From Ketobacter sp. (GTDB taxonomy: Bacteria; Pseudomonadota; Gammaproteobacteria; Pseudomonadales; Ketobacteraceae), in assembly GCF_003671495.1 (NCBI RefSeq), contig NZ_RCHN01000007.1, forward strand, positions 122,276 through 186,275: 64,000 bases of DNA, read 5' to 3'. Positions 1-8,720 of this stretch are shown here, piece by piece. Position numbers and translations under genes: made by a program. Within the stretch, counting starts at the first letter, position 1. Each line of letters opens with the position of its first letter. The notes beneath the pieces are model-generated. The model was given only the letters and a program-made list of their open reading frames with translations. It was not told the DNA's origin and ran no database searches.

Positions 1-503
1 TGCTCGCCGGGGATTTCCAGCACCCGCTGCTGCATGTCGCGGATCAGAAACGGTGTGATGCCGATGGCAATCAACACGATTTTGGACGCTTCACCCAGGC
101 CGAACACAATGAACAGGATGGGTAAGATGGCCATGGGTGGCACCAGGGAAATGGCGGTGATCAACGGTGACAGGTTGGCGCGCACAAAAGGAATGGTGCC
201 ATTCAGCACACCCAAGACCAGGGCGATCAGGGCGCTCACCCCGACGCCGACGGCCAGCCGCTCCAGGCTGCTGATGGTGTCCTGCCAGAAGACATATTCT
301 CCGCTGCGCTTGCTGGGCTCAAAGGCCAGCCGGTTCATGGCTTCCGCGATGCTGCTGAAGGCGGGTAACAGTTTGTCGTTGGGGTTTTCCGCCAGTCGGG
401 CATTGGACGCGCCGATGTACAGAATCACCAAAATAAAAAACGGAATGATGCCCAACAGCCAGCGAAACGGCCGGGTGGGATGTTGATTGATAAGCTTCTT
501 CAT
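1..503 (-). CDS. ABC transporter permease, guanidine/urea-carboxylase-type importer (partial)
   Basis: The 167 codons visible on the minus strand start at ATG 501-503 and run off the left edge. An N-terminal membrane segment (residues about 13-30) is followed by a soluble stretch and then several hydrophobic segments, with the pattern of a BPD_transp_1 permease of the SsuC/TauC type (SSLERLAVGVGVSALIALVL, then LSPLITAISLVPPMAILPIL). It would form the inner-membrane channel for the solute delivered by the binding protein encoded 105 bp upstream. The shared riboswitch-controlled transcript suggests guanidine as substrate, by inference. The ATPase subunit and any carboxylase genes would lie beyond the edge. 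Family call is solid; substrate is inferred. Confidence 0.85.
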   Translation of the reverse strand, partial: MKKLINQHPTRPFRWLLGIIPFFILVILYIGASNARLAENPNDKLLPAFSSIAEAMNRLAFEPSKRSGEYVFWQDTISSLERLAVGVGVSALIALVLGVLNGTIPFVRANLSPLITAISLVPPMAILPILFIVFGLGEASKIVLIAIGITPFLIRDMQQRVLEIPGE

Positions 504-608
504 GTGGAACCCCAGCGTACGGTCAGTGGTGCGTTGGTGGTTGAGCCTGCGGTGTTGACGGTAAAGGCGGGGTGCCGGAAGGCACCCCTTTAGCGATACC
601 CGATGGCG

Positions 609-1664
609 TTACAGCTTGCCGTCTGCAGCCATTTTCAGGTAAGTCGGATCAAAGCGCAGCTTGATGTTGCCCTTGTCACCATAAACACCGGCGGGGGTTT
701 CGATGCCGATGAAGCCGGCGTCGGCGGCGCCTTCGCCCAGCAGACCGTGATCAAAGGAAAATTCCGCCACGTACTTCATGGTGGTTTTCAACTGGTCGCT
801 GGTGGTAAATGCAACGGCATCGGCAGGCGTGTAAAACATTTTGGTGGAGGCCAGTTGGGCCTCGTAACCGGCCAGGTCGGTGCCGGAGGCTTTGCCCATG
901 AATTCACGGGCGGCCTTGCCCGCGTCGCTGTCGGCACTCATGGTGGCCATGATTTCGTACCAGGCGCCCACCAGGGCCTTGCCGAACTTGGGATTGGCTT
1001 TCAGGGTGTCCGTGTTCACCACCATCAGATCGATGATTTCGCCGGGAATCTGGGAGGAGTCGAATACCTTGGTGCTGTTGGGCATGCCCACGATTTCGCT
1101 GAGCAGCGGGTTCCAGGTCACCACGGCGGTGACATCGTCGGTGGTGTACGCGGCCACCATGTCTGCGTCGGAGGTGTTCACCACTTTCACGTCTTTTTCT
1201 GCCATGCCCACGGATTCCAGACCCCGCGCCAACAGATAATGGGATACACTCAGCTCCACCAGGTTAACGGTCTGGCCTTTGATGTCCTTCAGGCTTTTTT
1301 TGCCTTTCAACACCACGCCGTCGTTACCGTTGGAGAAATCACCCACCACCAGGGCGGTGGAATCCACACCGCCTGCAGCGGGAATGGTGAGGGCGTCCAT
1401 GTTGGTCATGGTGCAGCCGTCGTACTGGCCGGCGGTGTACTGGTTGATGGATTCCACGTAGTCGTTGATTTGCACGACTTCAATGTCGATGCCGTATTTG
1501 TCAGCCCATTTTTTTACAATGCCTTTTTGGGCACCGTAATCCCAGGGCATCCAGCCGACGTAGATGGACCAACAAACTTTGAATGAATCTTTGGCGTTGG
1601 CGAGGGGAGCAAAGCTCAGCAGAGCAGCGAAAATGCAGAGTGCAGCGGTGACACGGTGGATCAT
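609..1664 (-). CDS. ABC transporter periplasmic substrate-binding protein, urea-carboxylase-region type (probable guanidine binder)
   Basis: A 351-aa protein with a signal peptide (basic start, hydrophobic core, cleavage near ANA-KD at about residue 24). The mature part resembles NMT1/TauA-type binding proteins. The early CWSIYVGWMPWDYGAQKG stretch and YDGCTMTNMDALTIPAAGGV match the family found beside urea carboxylase genes. Those operons were annotated for urea but later shown in several bacteria to handle guanidine. It is the first gene after a guanidine-I riboswitch (positions 1730-1875), which supports guanidine directly. A strong AGGAGG sits at 1671-1676, 6 bases before the ATG. The permease gene follows after 105 bp. 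The ligand itself cannot be proved from sequence. Confidence 0.88.
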   Translation of the reverse strand: MIHRVTAALCIFAALLSFAPLANAKDSFKVCWSIYVGWMPWDYGAQKGIVKKWADKYGIDIEVVQINDYVESINQYTAGQYDGCTMTNMDALTIPAAGGVDSTALVVGDFSNGNDGVVLKGKKSLKDIKGQTVNLVELSVSHYLLARGLESVGMAEKDVKVVNTSDADMVAAYTTDDVTAVVTWNPLLSEIVGMPNSTKVFDSSQIPGEIIDLMVVNTDTLKANPKFGKALVGAWYEIMATMSADSDAGKAAREFMGKASGTDLAGYEAQLASTKMFYTPADAVAFTTSDQLKTTMKYVAEFSFDHGLLGEGAADAGFIGIETPAGVYGDKGNIKLRFDPTYLKMAADGKL

Positions 1665-1676
1665 GGTTAACCTCCT

Positions 1677-1688
1677 GAGGGTTACACG
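1677..1688 (-). promoter_or_regulatory. Likely riboswitch expression platform: anti-aptamer strand next to the RBS
   Basis: On the transcript, CGUGUAACCCUC (complement of 1677-1688) lies directly before the AGGAGG ribosome-binding site. It can pair with GAGGUUACACG of the aptamer (complement of 1751-1761): nine continuous pairs, GGUUACACG with CGUGUAACC, and more across a one-base bulge. The aptamer partner contains the conserved ACACG block, so ligand-bound aptamer and this long-range helix are mutually exclusive. No hairpin followed by a U-run is seen here, so control at translation initiation is more likely than termination. Pairing is visible; mechanism is inferred. Confidence 0.6.
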
Positions 1689-1729
1689 TTTTTATCACAG
1701 AGGAGTCAATGGCTTCTTGGCCATGCTTG

Positions 1730-1875
1730 CCTCCCGGGCTTTTGTCCCGCCGTGTAACCTCGTGCGGCTATTGCGGATTGAAGTTTGTCAATCGCATAGT
1801 GCCTGAGGTCGACAGCTCTCGGACCAGTCACCAGTTCATAAGCAATGCCATGAAATCTGATCGGAACCCTAGCTG
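1730..1875 (-). promoter_or_regulatory. Guanidine-I (ykkC subtype 1) riboswitch
   Basis: Read on the minus strand, this leader has the three hallmark blocks of the ykkC aptamer in order and spacing: CTAGGGTTCCG (1862-1872), GGTCCGAGAG (about 1815-1824), and ACACGGCGGGACAAAAGCCC GGGAG (about 1731-1756). It lies 65 bases upstream of the binding-protein gene. Guanidine-I riboswitches switch genes ON when guanidinium binds and commonly precede urea/guanidine carboxylase operons and their ABC importers. The conserved blocks make the call firm; boundaries are approximate. Confidence 0.93.
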
Positions 1876-1882
1876 TCCATTG

Positions 1883-1911
1883 ATATAGCGCCAGATTGTA
1901 GTCAGAGCCAA
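1883..1911 (-). promoter_or_regulatory. Putative sigma-70 promoter for the guanidine importer operon
   Basis: On the minus strand, TTGGCT (1906-1911) is followed after 17 bases by CTATAT (1883-1888). Transcription would start about 10 bases before the first conserved block of the riboswitch aptamer, which is where it should. Neither hexamer is perfect. Confidence 0.5.
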
Positions 1912-2163
1912 CAGCAAGATCAAGATGCCATTGATTCCTCTGAAATGGTCAATAGTGGAATAGCAAGGCCTGTGCCACTGCTGGAAAAGCCAAGATCTGC
2001 TCTGCAAGCGCTTGATTTGAAGAGGATTCGATAAAACAGCTGCGCCCCGCTGGTGCGCCTGATAGCGGGGTGCGTGCTATTGGTGCGGAACGGTTGGTGC
2101 CGAACGCTGGGTACAGGTCTGCTGTCCGCTGGTTTGAGCGTTATAGGTTACTCGATGGTTGCC

Positions 2164-2535
2164 CTAGGCGCCGATTTCCTTCTTGCTGGTGGAGCGGATG
2201 GCAAACACCAGGATGGCGCTCACCGGGTTGAAGAACGGAATGATGTTAATGATGCCAATGATTAAGAGCTGGGTGAGGTTGCGGTTGACGATGGCGTAGT
2301 GCAGCCAATAACAATACCCAATGGCGAACACGGCCACGCCGACAAAATACAGTATCGGCAGATTCTCTGCCGCACCGCTGGCGCCTTGCACAATCAAAAA
2401 CACAGCCACCAGGCCGGTCAGAACCCAGTTCAATCCCAGGTAAATTTTTCTCCAGATACCCAGGCTTGAAAACGTCATTTCAAGCGCGGTGTCGTGAATC
2501 AGCGTGGAATCCGGTTGCTCGTAAACATTTGCCAT
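2164..2535 (-). CDS. Small inner-membrane protein, function unknown
   Basis: A 123-aa protein starting at ATG 2533-2535 with AGGAGA at a good distance upstream; a longer reading frame exists, but this start is favoured by the RBS. After a polar N-terminus of about 27 residues there are three to four hydrophobic segments (around residues 31-50, 58-80 and 86-115), and a short basic tail. I do not recognise a family with confidence. It lies 43 bp downstream of the DUF3857/transglutaminase gene on the same strand and may be co-transcribed with it. Confidence 0.7.
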   Translation of the reverse strand: MANVYEQPDSTLIHDTALEMTFSSLGIWRKIYLGLNWVLTGLVAVFLIVQGASGAAENLPILYFVGVAVFAIGYCYWLHYAIVNRNLTQLLIIGIINIIPFFNPVSAILVFAIRSTSKKEIGA

Positions 2536-2578
2536 GGTGTCTCTCCTGTTATGAAAATCGGGACATTGAACAATGTCT

Positions 2579-5500
2579 TCATGAATCGGTAGGGCTGGCC
2601 GGCAGCTTCGCACGCAAGGCTTTGATGAAGCGGTCGTCGCCGGACTCTTCCGTGGACAGGTACAGCAGAAAATCACTGCCATCTTTGCGCTGCACGCTGA
2701 TGACCGTATTATCGGTGCCGCTGCCCCGGGTCACATCAATGGTGTCGATGTCATCAAAACTGGCGGTTTCACTCTGGATCGTTCCATCCTGCTCGCGCCA
2801 GTAGGAAAACACATGTCGCTGGGTGATGCCGTTGCCGTCTTCCATAACCGAGAGGAAGCCGTCGCTGTAGAAATACTGGATCTCATCGCCGGGTTTGACC
2901 ACGCCGACCCGCTGCATGCGTTTAATGTCCGATTGCCACAGTCGGTCTCCGGAAATAACCGCAGCATTGGGAATGAAGCCCAGATCCGAACTCTGAATCA
3001 GGAGCAGCAACGGCACCGACAACAGTGCCAATAAGTAATTGTGCACCCGCCACCGGGAAGCATGGTGCAGGGCGTCCGGATTTTCACGGTTGATGAACTG
3101 GATGTAATTGGCCAGCGGCATGCAAATGAAGGCCGATAACAACAGGCCGGCCATCCACCAGCGGCTTTCATTCATCAGGATCACGGCCCCCAGAAACGCC
3201 AGCGCCAGCACAATGGCGATGGCCTGGTTGGGCAGGTGCGATTCAGCATGGCGTGCTGCGTTGTCTTTTTTCAGGTACTGCCACAGGTTGTAGTACCAGA
3301 AACTGTAGAAGAAGGCCCGTGGCAGCGGCATGATGGAACTCTGTTGTTGCTGACGGATGTAGTGAAAGTTGCGGTAGAACCAGTACATGGGATATAGGCC
3401 GAAGGTGATAACCCACATGCCAATGAATTTGCCCGGCTGCACCGGGTAAAAATAGGCCTCGCCCTGGAAGGGGTGACGGCGTTGTTCCAAACGCCACAGC
3501 AGGAACACCACAACATAGGCCCCCAGATAGCCGAAGATGATGGTGCTCTGATCCAATGTCTGCCACCAGGCCAGCCCGCTGCTATCGGTAGACTCGGTTG
3601 CGGCAGGGGTGGCGGAGTAATTCTGGAAGATGCCGTATCCCAGGTAATCCTGCACCCGTTGCAGTGCCTCCCGGTATTCCCGATAGTCGGCTGCTGCGAC
3701 AAAATCGGTGTTGCTTTGATAGTGGTAGTGCAGTTTCAGTTGCCTGGCCTTAGGGTCAAAACCGGCCTTGTAGCGGAAGGTGAAAAAGCGGTTGTCTTCC
3801 CGGAACGAATCGGCATCAAAGTTCCAGTCGTCAGCACCGAACTCCACCAGAATGGTCTGATCCACCCGATGCGGGTGGGTGAGATAGAGCGGGTCCTGGC
3901 GGGAAGGTTCGTCCGGAACTTCCAGGTACGAGCTGAGACCGTTGGGATAGAAGTCTGCGGTGAAGCGCTGGGCTGCTGCGTCATCGTGCCAGAACGAAGG
4001 TATCTCGTAGTATTCGCTGACCTGCAGTTGATTGTGCTGCTCATCGTCTTCAACTTCCAGGGCTTGTGTGCTGCGGATTTCCGGATAGTAGTACTGAAAA
4101 AACTCCACATACTGCTTTTGCAACTTGGCCTGGCCATCACCGGCGATGCGGTTGCGCTGGCGTTCGGCATTCCAGCCCAGATACAGTGAGCTTGAGGTGA
4201 ACTGCACCGGCTTGCGGGTGTCCGGATGCAGGCGAAAGTGATCTTCGATGTTGATGCCGTGACGACGATTGTCCGGGTCCATGTCCTGCAATGTGGCGGT
4301 TTCCGTGCCGAGCACCAGTGCCTTGCCGAAATCCGGCTGATGGATGGAATCGATGGCTCCGTACTGATAGGTGCGGGTGGGGTCCAGCCACCAGCGCTGG
4401 TGATTGTGTTCCACGTAGGTGATGACGTGGTCAAAGGCCTGTGTCGACGGCAGTTGCTCCGCCAGTTTATCCCCCAGATCGGTGTTCACCAGGGCCGGAT
4501 AGGCGCTGATGTCCAGTTTTCTCAGCAGGGTGATGAAGAGTACGGTTTTATCTTTGCAGTCACCGTAGCGGCGTTGCAGAGTTTCCCAGGCCGGCGATGG
4601 GCGGTGGGAGTTTTCCCCCAGTTCAATGCCCAGGTAGCGAATGTCGTCCTGCACGAAACGCAGGGCCTTGCTGATGCGTTGGATAGCGGAATCCGAGGTG
4701 TTGCGGATATCGTCGGCAATTGCATCCAGCTCGGCGTTGCTCTGCCAGGCGTCGTGGTACAGGCTGTTGCCCCACTGCACCACCGCCTGCCAACTGTCCA
4801 GTTCGCTGAAGCTGACACGGCCCCAGGGGGAATACCAGTCGGGGGCGTTATCCTGCAGCGGAACCAGGGCGATGTTGCGATCCTGAATCCGGTATTCGAT
4901 GCCGGCGGCCGTGCGGGTCTGCTCTACTTTCAGGTTTGAGCGGGTTACCTGGTGCTGCAGGGGGTTGGGCTTTTCCCACAGCACCCGCAGTTGCAGCGCC
5001 CCCACCGGCACCGACCAGTTCAGGCTGTGCTGAAAAGCAAACAGGTTCTGGTACACCGGGTTGGAGCCGATGCGGCTGAAGCTGTATTCAATGGTGTCCC
5101 CCACCCGCACATCGTCCAGAATAATGTTGAGCGTATGCTGGCCGTTATAAATCAGGCTCTCCATCTCCTCTTCCCGCTGCAGCACCTTCATGGTTGCGCT
5201 GGTGACTTTGTCGATGACCTGGCCGGCACGGTGGATGCGGAGCGTATGCAGTTGGATGCTCTGGTAACTGGGATCGTAGTTGATGCTGATCTGTGAGTTC
5301 TCGGTGACCCCGTTCTGATTGACGATGTGCTCTGCGTAATGCTGGTAGGTTTGCGTGGGCTGGTCCGGGGTAACCCGTGCCTGCACATCCAGGATCAGAT
5401 AGTAGATGCCGTTTTGTATGTCAGAAGCCGGGTAGTCGAATTGCTTTGGCACTTCGAGTGGGGTTGCCCAGGCGGGTTCATTGTTGATGAGAATGTCGCT

Positions 5501-5593
5501 GGCCGGGCAGTGACTGGCGGGCAGCAACAGGCTCAATGCCAATGCCCATATTCCGAAAAATGCAGATAGCCTTTGGGTAATCATGTTGTCCAC
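2579..5593 (-). CDS. DUF3857 / transglutaminase-like protein with C-terminal membrane module
   Basis: A 1004-aa protein with a signal peptide (cleavage near residue 31), a DUF3857-type region (about 60-270) and a transglutaminase-like core. A Cys-His-Asp triad can be read: Cys346 in RRYGDCKDKT, His389 in AFDHVI and Asp404 in WWLDPTRT. This half is likely periplasmic. From about residue 690 a transmembrane segment leads into a multi-pass domain (FIGMWVITFGLYPMYWFYRN) and a soluble C-terminal domain of about 100 residues. DUF3857 proteins usually end after the transglutaminase or a short tail, so the fused membrane module is unusual. The first codon is GTG (5593); an in-frame ATG at 5584 is an alternative, and neither has a strong RBS. 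Substrate unknown. Confidence 0.8.
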   Translation of the reverse strand: MDNMITQRLSAFFGIWALALSLLLPASHCPASDILINNEPAWATPLEVPKQFDYPASDIQNGIYYLILDVQARVTPDQPTQTYQHYAEHIVNQNGVTENSQISINYDPSYQSIQLHTLRIHRAGQVIDKVTSATMKVLQREEEMESLIYNGQHTLNIILDDVRVGDTIEYSFSRIGSNPVYQNLFAFQHSLNWSVPVGALQLRVLWEKPNPLQHQVTRSNLKVEQTRTAAGIEYRIQDRNIALVPLQDNAPDWYSPWGRVSFSELDSWQAVVQWGNSLYHDAWQSNAELDAIADDIRNTSDSAIQRISKALRFVQDDIRYLGIELGENSHRPSPAWETLQRRYGDCKDKTVLFITLLRKLDISAYPALVNTDLGDKLAEQLPSTQAFDHVITYVEHNHQRWWLDPTRTYQYGAIDSIHQPDFGKALVLGTETATLQDMDPDNRRHGINIEDHFRLHPDTRKPVQFTSSSLYLGWNAERQRNRIAGDGQAKLQKQYVEFFQYYYPEIRSTQALEVEDDEQHNQLQVSEYYEIPSFWHDDAAAQRFTADFYPNGLSSYLEVPDEPSRQDPLYLTHPHRVDQTILVEFGADDWNFDADSFREDNRFFTFRYKAGFDPKARQLKLHYHYQSNTDFVAAADYREYREALQRVQDYLGYGIFQNYSATPAATESTDSSGLAWWQTLDQSTIIFGYLGAYVVVFLLWRLEQRRHPFQGEAYFYPVQPGKFIGMWVITFGLYPMYWFYRNFHYIRQQQQSSIMPLPRAFFYSFWYYNLWQYLKKDNAARHAESHLPNQAIAIVLALAFLGAVILMNESRWWMAGLLLSAFICMPLANYIQFINRENPDALHHASRWRVHNYLLALLSVPLLLLIQSSDLGFIPNAAVISGDRLWQSDIKRMQRVGVVKPGDEIQYFYSDGFLSVMEDGNGITQRHVFSYWREQDGTIQSETASFDDIDTIDVTRGSGTDNTVISVQRKDGSDFLLYLSTEESGDDRFIKALRAKLPASPTDS

Positions 5594-5664
5594 TGTGGTC
5601 TAAGTCATGCGCTGAACTCGGTACTGATGAAAAGTGTAGTTCAGGCAGGTCGGTGCGGTGAGGG

Positions 5665-6507
5665 TTATGGCAAAGCCCGGTAACTGTTCACCCGCTTCAA
5701 CCAACCGTTTAACCACCGCTCGCGCTCCATTGAATTGTGAGCCAGTTTTGCCCGTTGGGTCAGTACAGACGCCGCCGCATCGGCAAAACTGTGATGAATG
5801 TCTCGGTTTGGGGCCATAAGCAGCAGAACCTGCAGTAGGCCCCAACCCCGGTTCTGGTAGCGTTCTTGCGGATTCAGGCCTTCGCCCTTGAAATTCACGT
5901 AATCCACCAGCGCATACCACCCCAACTCAGATCGGCACATAGCCTGCAATTGATGGCTGACCTGGCCGCGCGCAGCCTCCGGTACCTGATCCAGTATGGC
6001 GGGTAATGCCCGCTGTAACCGCTGTAACATGAAACCGCTTTGCGCGGCCGTGTGTTGGGCCAGGAACTGGCGCAACTCTACTGCGGGGTGCTGGTCCCGC
6101 TGTTGCAGAAAGGTTTCTCGGTCAGCCCAAGGCGCGGTAAAGGGCGAACGAGTGGCCAGCCAGGTGGGCAGGGCAATATTCTGTTGTTGCAGGTAGGCGA
6201 TCAGTGCAGGAAAGCTCTCGGTAAACCGACCCTGTACGCCCTGGGGATACCAGATGAAATGCCCGATACCCAGGGATGGGAAGGCTTCACCCTGATTCCA
6301 CTCCACCAGGCAACGAGGGTCGCGATTGCATTCGTTGCGATAGATCCAGTCACCAATGCGGGCCAGCTGGTCGGGGGTGGGCGCGGTGTTGCAGGCCGCA
6401 ATCGATACGGTGGCCTGACTGAATGCGGTGCTTGGCGTCAACAGAAACCACACCAGTAAGCTCGCCGTCAGCTGTAAAGTTGCCCGGGCACGGGTCAGCG
6501 GTCGCAA
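5665..6507 (-). CDS. Secreted hypothetical protein with a lysozyme-like GIGH motif
   Basis: A 280-aa protein with a signal peptide (hydrophobic residues about 12-28, cleavage near AFSQA). The mature protein begins with a Cys-containing segment (CNTAPTP..., NECNRDPRC), followed by EWNQGEAFPSLGIGHFIWYP at about residues 68-87. The E...SLGIGH arrangement resembles the active-site strand of GH24-type lysozymes, but that is only motif-level similarity. A second conserved-looking block, DYVNFKGEGLNPQERYQNRG, lies near residue 205. It starts one base after the DUF2059 gene ends, so the two are almost certainly one transcript. Function unknown; a cell-wall role is a guess. Confidence 0.7.
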   Translation of the reverse strand: MRPLTRARATLQLTASLLVWFLLTPSTAFSQATVSIAACNTAPTPDQLARIGDWIYRNECNRDPRCLVEWNQGEAFPSLGIGHFIWYPQGVQGRFTESFPALIAYLQQQNIALPTWLATRSPFTAPWADRETFLQQRDQHPAVELRQFLAQHTAAQSGFMLQRLQRALPAILDQVPEAARGQVSHQLQAMCRSELGWYALVDYVNFKGEGLNPQERYQNRGWGLLQVLLLMAPNRDIHHSFADAAASVLTQRAKLAHNSMERERWLNGWLKRVNSYRALP

Positions 6508-6508
6508 C

Positions 6509-7327
6509 TTATTGGCTGGCCTTGGCGTTGTTGGCTTTCATGACGGCGGGAATTCGCTCCGCAGTGGTTTGCACGGTGTAATCCAGTGATGCGCGCAGGG
6601 CGGTAAACAGTTTCTTGCCGGACGGGCTGTCGGCAAATTGCAGGAACTCATGGATGGTGTCATCACTGACTGTCTCCAGGGCCACTGTCTGCTGCAGCAG
6701 CAGTTGCTCGGAAATCTTGTCTGCCATCAGGTTGCGGGTGGCGGCAAAACTGTCGTGTACCTGTTTGAAGCTCTGGGTTTGATTGGGGGCAATCATGGTG
6801 CCCAGCCCGGTCATGAAGGCCGCCTGCACGTTCACCATCATGTCCAGCGCGATGTCGTTGGCCTGGGTGGAGGCGGACATATGTTGCAGCAGCGCCAGCC
6901 GTTGCGGTGACGCCTGGCTCTGCTGGGTGGCCAACACTTCCCCCATTTTCTGAATGGTCTGCGGTTGGGTGGCGTGCTTGTGGGCACCGATCAGGGCACG
7001 GGCGTTATCGCTGCGATACCATTGCATGGCGTCCAGCAGGGTGGGTACATCCAGACGGCGGGTCAGGTCTTTGGCCAGGGTGTCGAGCATTTCATCGGGG
7101 TTGAACACCGTGGCCATGGTTTTCATCAGGGGACTGACAAACGCGCTGGTGGGGGCACCACCGGCACTGGCGGTTTTGCTCAGTACCGCCGGAATCTGCT
7201 GGATATGTTTATCCAGGCCGGTGGCGGATATCAGTTGCTGGACTTGCCCCAGGTCCGGGGTGCTGGGTTGGCCCCAGGCAGTGACATTGACACCCAGCAG
7301 GGCCATCAACAGCAGCAGGTAACGCAT
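6509..7327 (-). CDS. DUF2059 family secreted protein
   Basis: A 272-aa, mostly helical protein with a signal peptide (MRYLLLLMALLGVNVTAWGQ, cleavage after about residue 19). The helical pattern with ...DEMLDTLAKDL... and LQFADSPSGKKLFTALRASL fits the DUF2059 family of exported proteins of unknown function; the last motif (F..SP.G..L) is typical. It lies 9 bp after the DsbA-like gene and one base before the lysozyme-like gene, giving a compact leftward three-gene unit. Confidence 0.75.
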   Translation of the reverse strand: MRYLLLLMALLGVNVTAWGQPSTPDLGQVQQLISATGLDKHIQQIPAVLSKTASAGGAPTSAFVSPLMKTMATVFNPDEMLDTLAKDLTRRLDVPTLLDAMQWYRSDNARALIGAHKHATQPQTIQKMGEVLATQQSQASPQRLALLQHMSASTQANDIALDMMVNVQAAFMTGLGTMIAPNQTQSFKQVHDSFAATRNLMADKISEQLLLQQTVALETVSDDTIHEFLQFADSPSGKKLFTALRASLDYTVQTTAERIPAVMKANNAKASQ

Positions 7328-7336
7328 AGTGAATTC

Positions 7337-8665
7337 CTAATTTCCGTTTTTGGTTCCGGCCAACACTTCTTTCTCCAGTGCCCACAGACGATCCTGGCCC
7401 CAGAGCAGCAAGCTGCCGTATTTGAACGCCGGCACACCCCACAGGCCCAGCTTGCCCAGCTCATCCCGGTTGCGCTCAGCGCCACGGCGCCAGCTGTCGG
7501 TGCCCAGGTAGGCTTCCGCTTCACTCCAGTCCAGTTCCGCCCGCTCCACCATTTTCCTGAGGTGGGATTTGCGGGAGACGTCCAGCCCTTCGGACCAGAT
7601 GCCGCTCAACACCGACACCACGTATTCCTTGTCCAGCCCCTTTTGCTGGGCGAATTCAAAGAGTGCCATGGCATGCTGGATACCGTCACCGAGCGGATCA
7701 CAGATTTTGCCAAAGGGCAGGTTGTACTTTTCTGCCTCCCGTTTGGCGTCCCGCAGGATGTAATTGCGTTTGGATTTGGGCAGCGCAATGCCGCGGTTCA
7801 CCATGGGCATTACCGGCTTTGGAATCACCGGAATCTTGTAGAGATCCGCCAGCTTGAAGACCCGATCTGCTGCCAGGTAGGAATACGGGCTGCGGAAGGA
7901 GAAATAGAAGTCCAGGGTTTTGACCTGTTTGGGGCGGGGGCGCAGGGTGTTGTAGCTCTGCAGCACATGACGGTACTGGCGTTGGTAGTCTGCCAGGTCA
8001 CCGGTGGCCCGGCGCATGCCCGGTTTGTTCAGGCGATCCGCCAGATGGGCCAGGCGGTCCAGCCCCCAATACCACTCACCACCGTAATAGAGCATGGCGG
8101 AGTTGTAATGGCCACGGGCCATCAGTTCGGCGCTGGACTGGATCAGCAGTGGGCGGACTTCCGCCTCTTTCAGGCTGCCGTAGCGTTTGGCGGCACTTTG
8201 AAAGGTGGTGGTGCTGCAGCCCCACAGGGCACCGGTCACCTCGGTCACCAGGTGCAGTAACTTGGGCCGGTTCTGGTGTTTGAGCAGGATGGCGGTGGCC
8301 TTGAGGGCGTCGTCATAGCTGGGGGTTTTGGCGTCGGCCGGGAACACCAGTTCATGCAGCTTGGCCAGCCGCTTGGCATCCTGCAGTGCATATTGAGCCT
8401 GCAGATCCGGATGGGGGTTGGCGTCTTCAGGTAAATCCAGTACAAAACGAATCTGCAGTTGGACTTTGAAGTCCTCCAGAAAGCGGGGCATGGCTTGCAG
8501 CAGCAGAAGCGAATAGGGGTCGTTCACCCGATGGTAGAAAATGACCGTGTTCAAAGACGGCAGCAGGCGTCGCTTTACTTCGAACCAGCCCCGGCGGAGG
8601 TTCCGGGTCTTGGGGCTGGTAGCCATCTTGGCGAAGAATGGCATGAGCATTCGGGTTAAAGTCAT
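7337..8665 (-). CDS. Double DsbA-like (HCCA isomerase / kappa-GST type) thioredoxin-fold protein
   Basis: A 442-aa protein built from two thioredoxin-like DSBA domains. The first begins around residue 38 (NTVIFYHRVNDPYSLLLLQA) and the second around residue 218 (TLDFYFSFRSPYSYLAADRV). The second carries the SxxSPYS motif in which, in 2-hydroxychromene-2-carboxylate isomerases and kappa-class glutathione transferases, a Ser contacts glutathione. The C-terminal GVPAFKYGSLLLWGQDRL is the usual cis-Pro/GxD-R ending of that family. There is no CxxC, so this is not an oxidoreductase of the DsbA type. It leads the unit with the DUF2059 gene. A glutathione-dependent isomerase/transferase is likely; substrate unknown. 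Confidence 0.8.
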   Translation of the reverse strand: MTLTRMLMPFFAKMATSPKTRNLRRGWFEVKRRLLPSLNTVIFYHRVNDPYSLLLLQAMPRFLEDFKVQLQIRFVLDLPEDANPHPDLQAQYALQDAKRLAKLHELVFPADAKTPSYDDALKATAILLKHQNRPKLLHLVTEVTGALWGCSTTTFQSAAKRYGSLKEAEVRPLLIQSSAELMARGHYNSAMLYYGGEWYWGLDRLAHLADRLNKPGMRRATGDLADYQRQYRHVLQSYNTLRPRPKQVKTLDFYFSFRSPYSYLAADRVFKLADLYKIPVIPKPVMPMVNRGIALPKSKRNYILRDAKREAEKYNLPFGKICDPLGDGIQHAMALFEFAQQKGLDKEYVVSVLSGIWSEGLDVSRKSHLRKMVERAELDWSEAEAYLGTDSWRRGAERNRDELGKLGLWGVPAFKYGSLLLWGQDRLWALEKEVLAGTKNGN

Positions 8666-8720
8666 AATCTTCTGCTGTGATCCCTCAGGGCCGCTGCATG
8701 TGGCACTGTGCGTGGCAACG

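Noticed and set aside
603..1586. Long plus-strand reading frame opposite the binding protein
   Set aside because: It is His/Gly/Val-rich and mirrors the codons of the real minus-strand gene; many such shadows occur opposite the GC-rich genes.
2053..2265. Small plus-strand frame next to the riboswitch region
   Set aside because: No RBS, overlaps the end of the small membrane protein gene and has no recognisable content.
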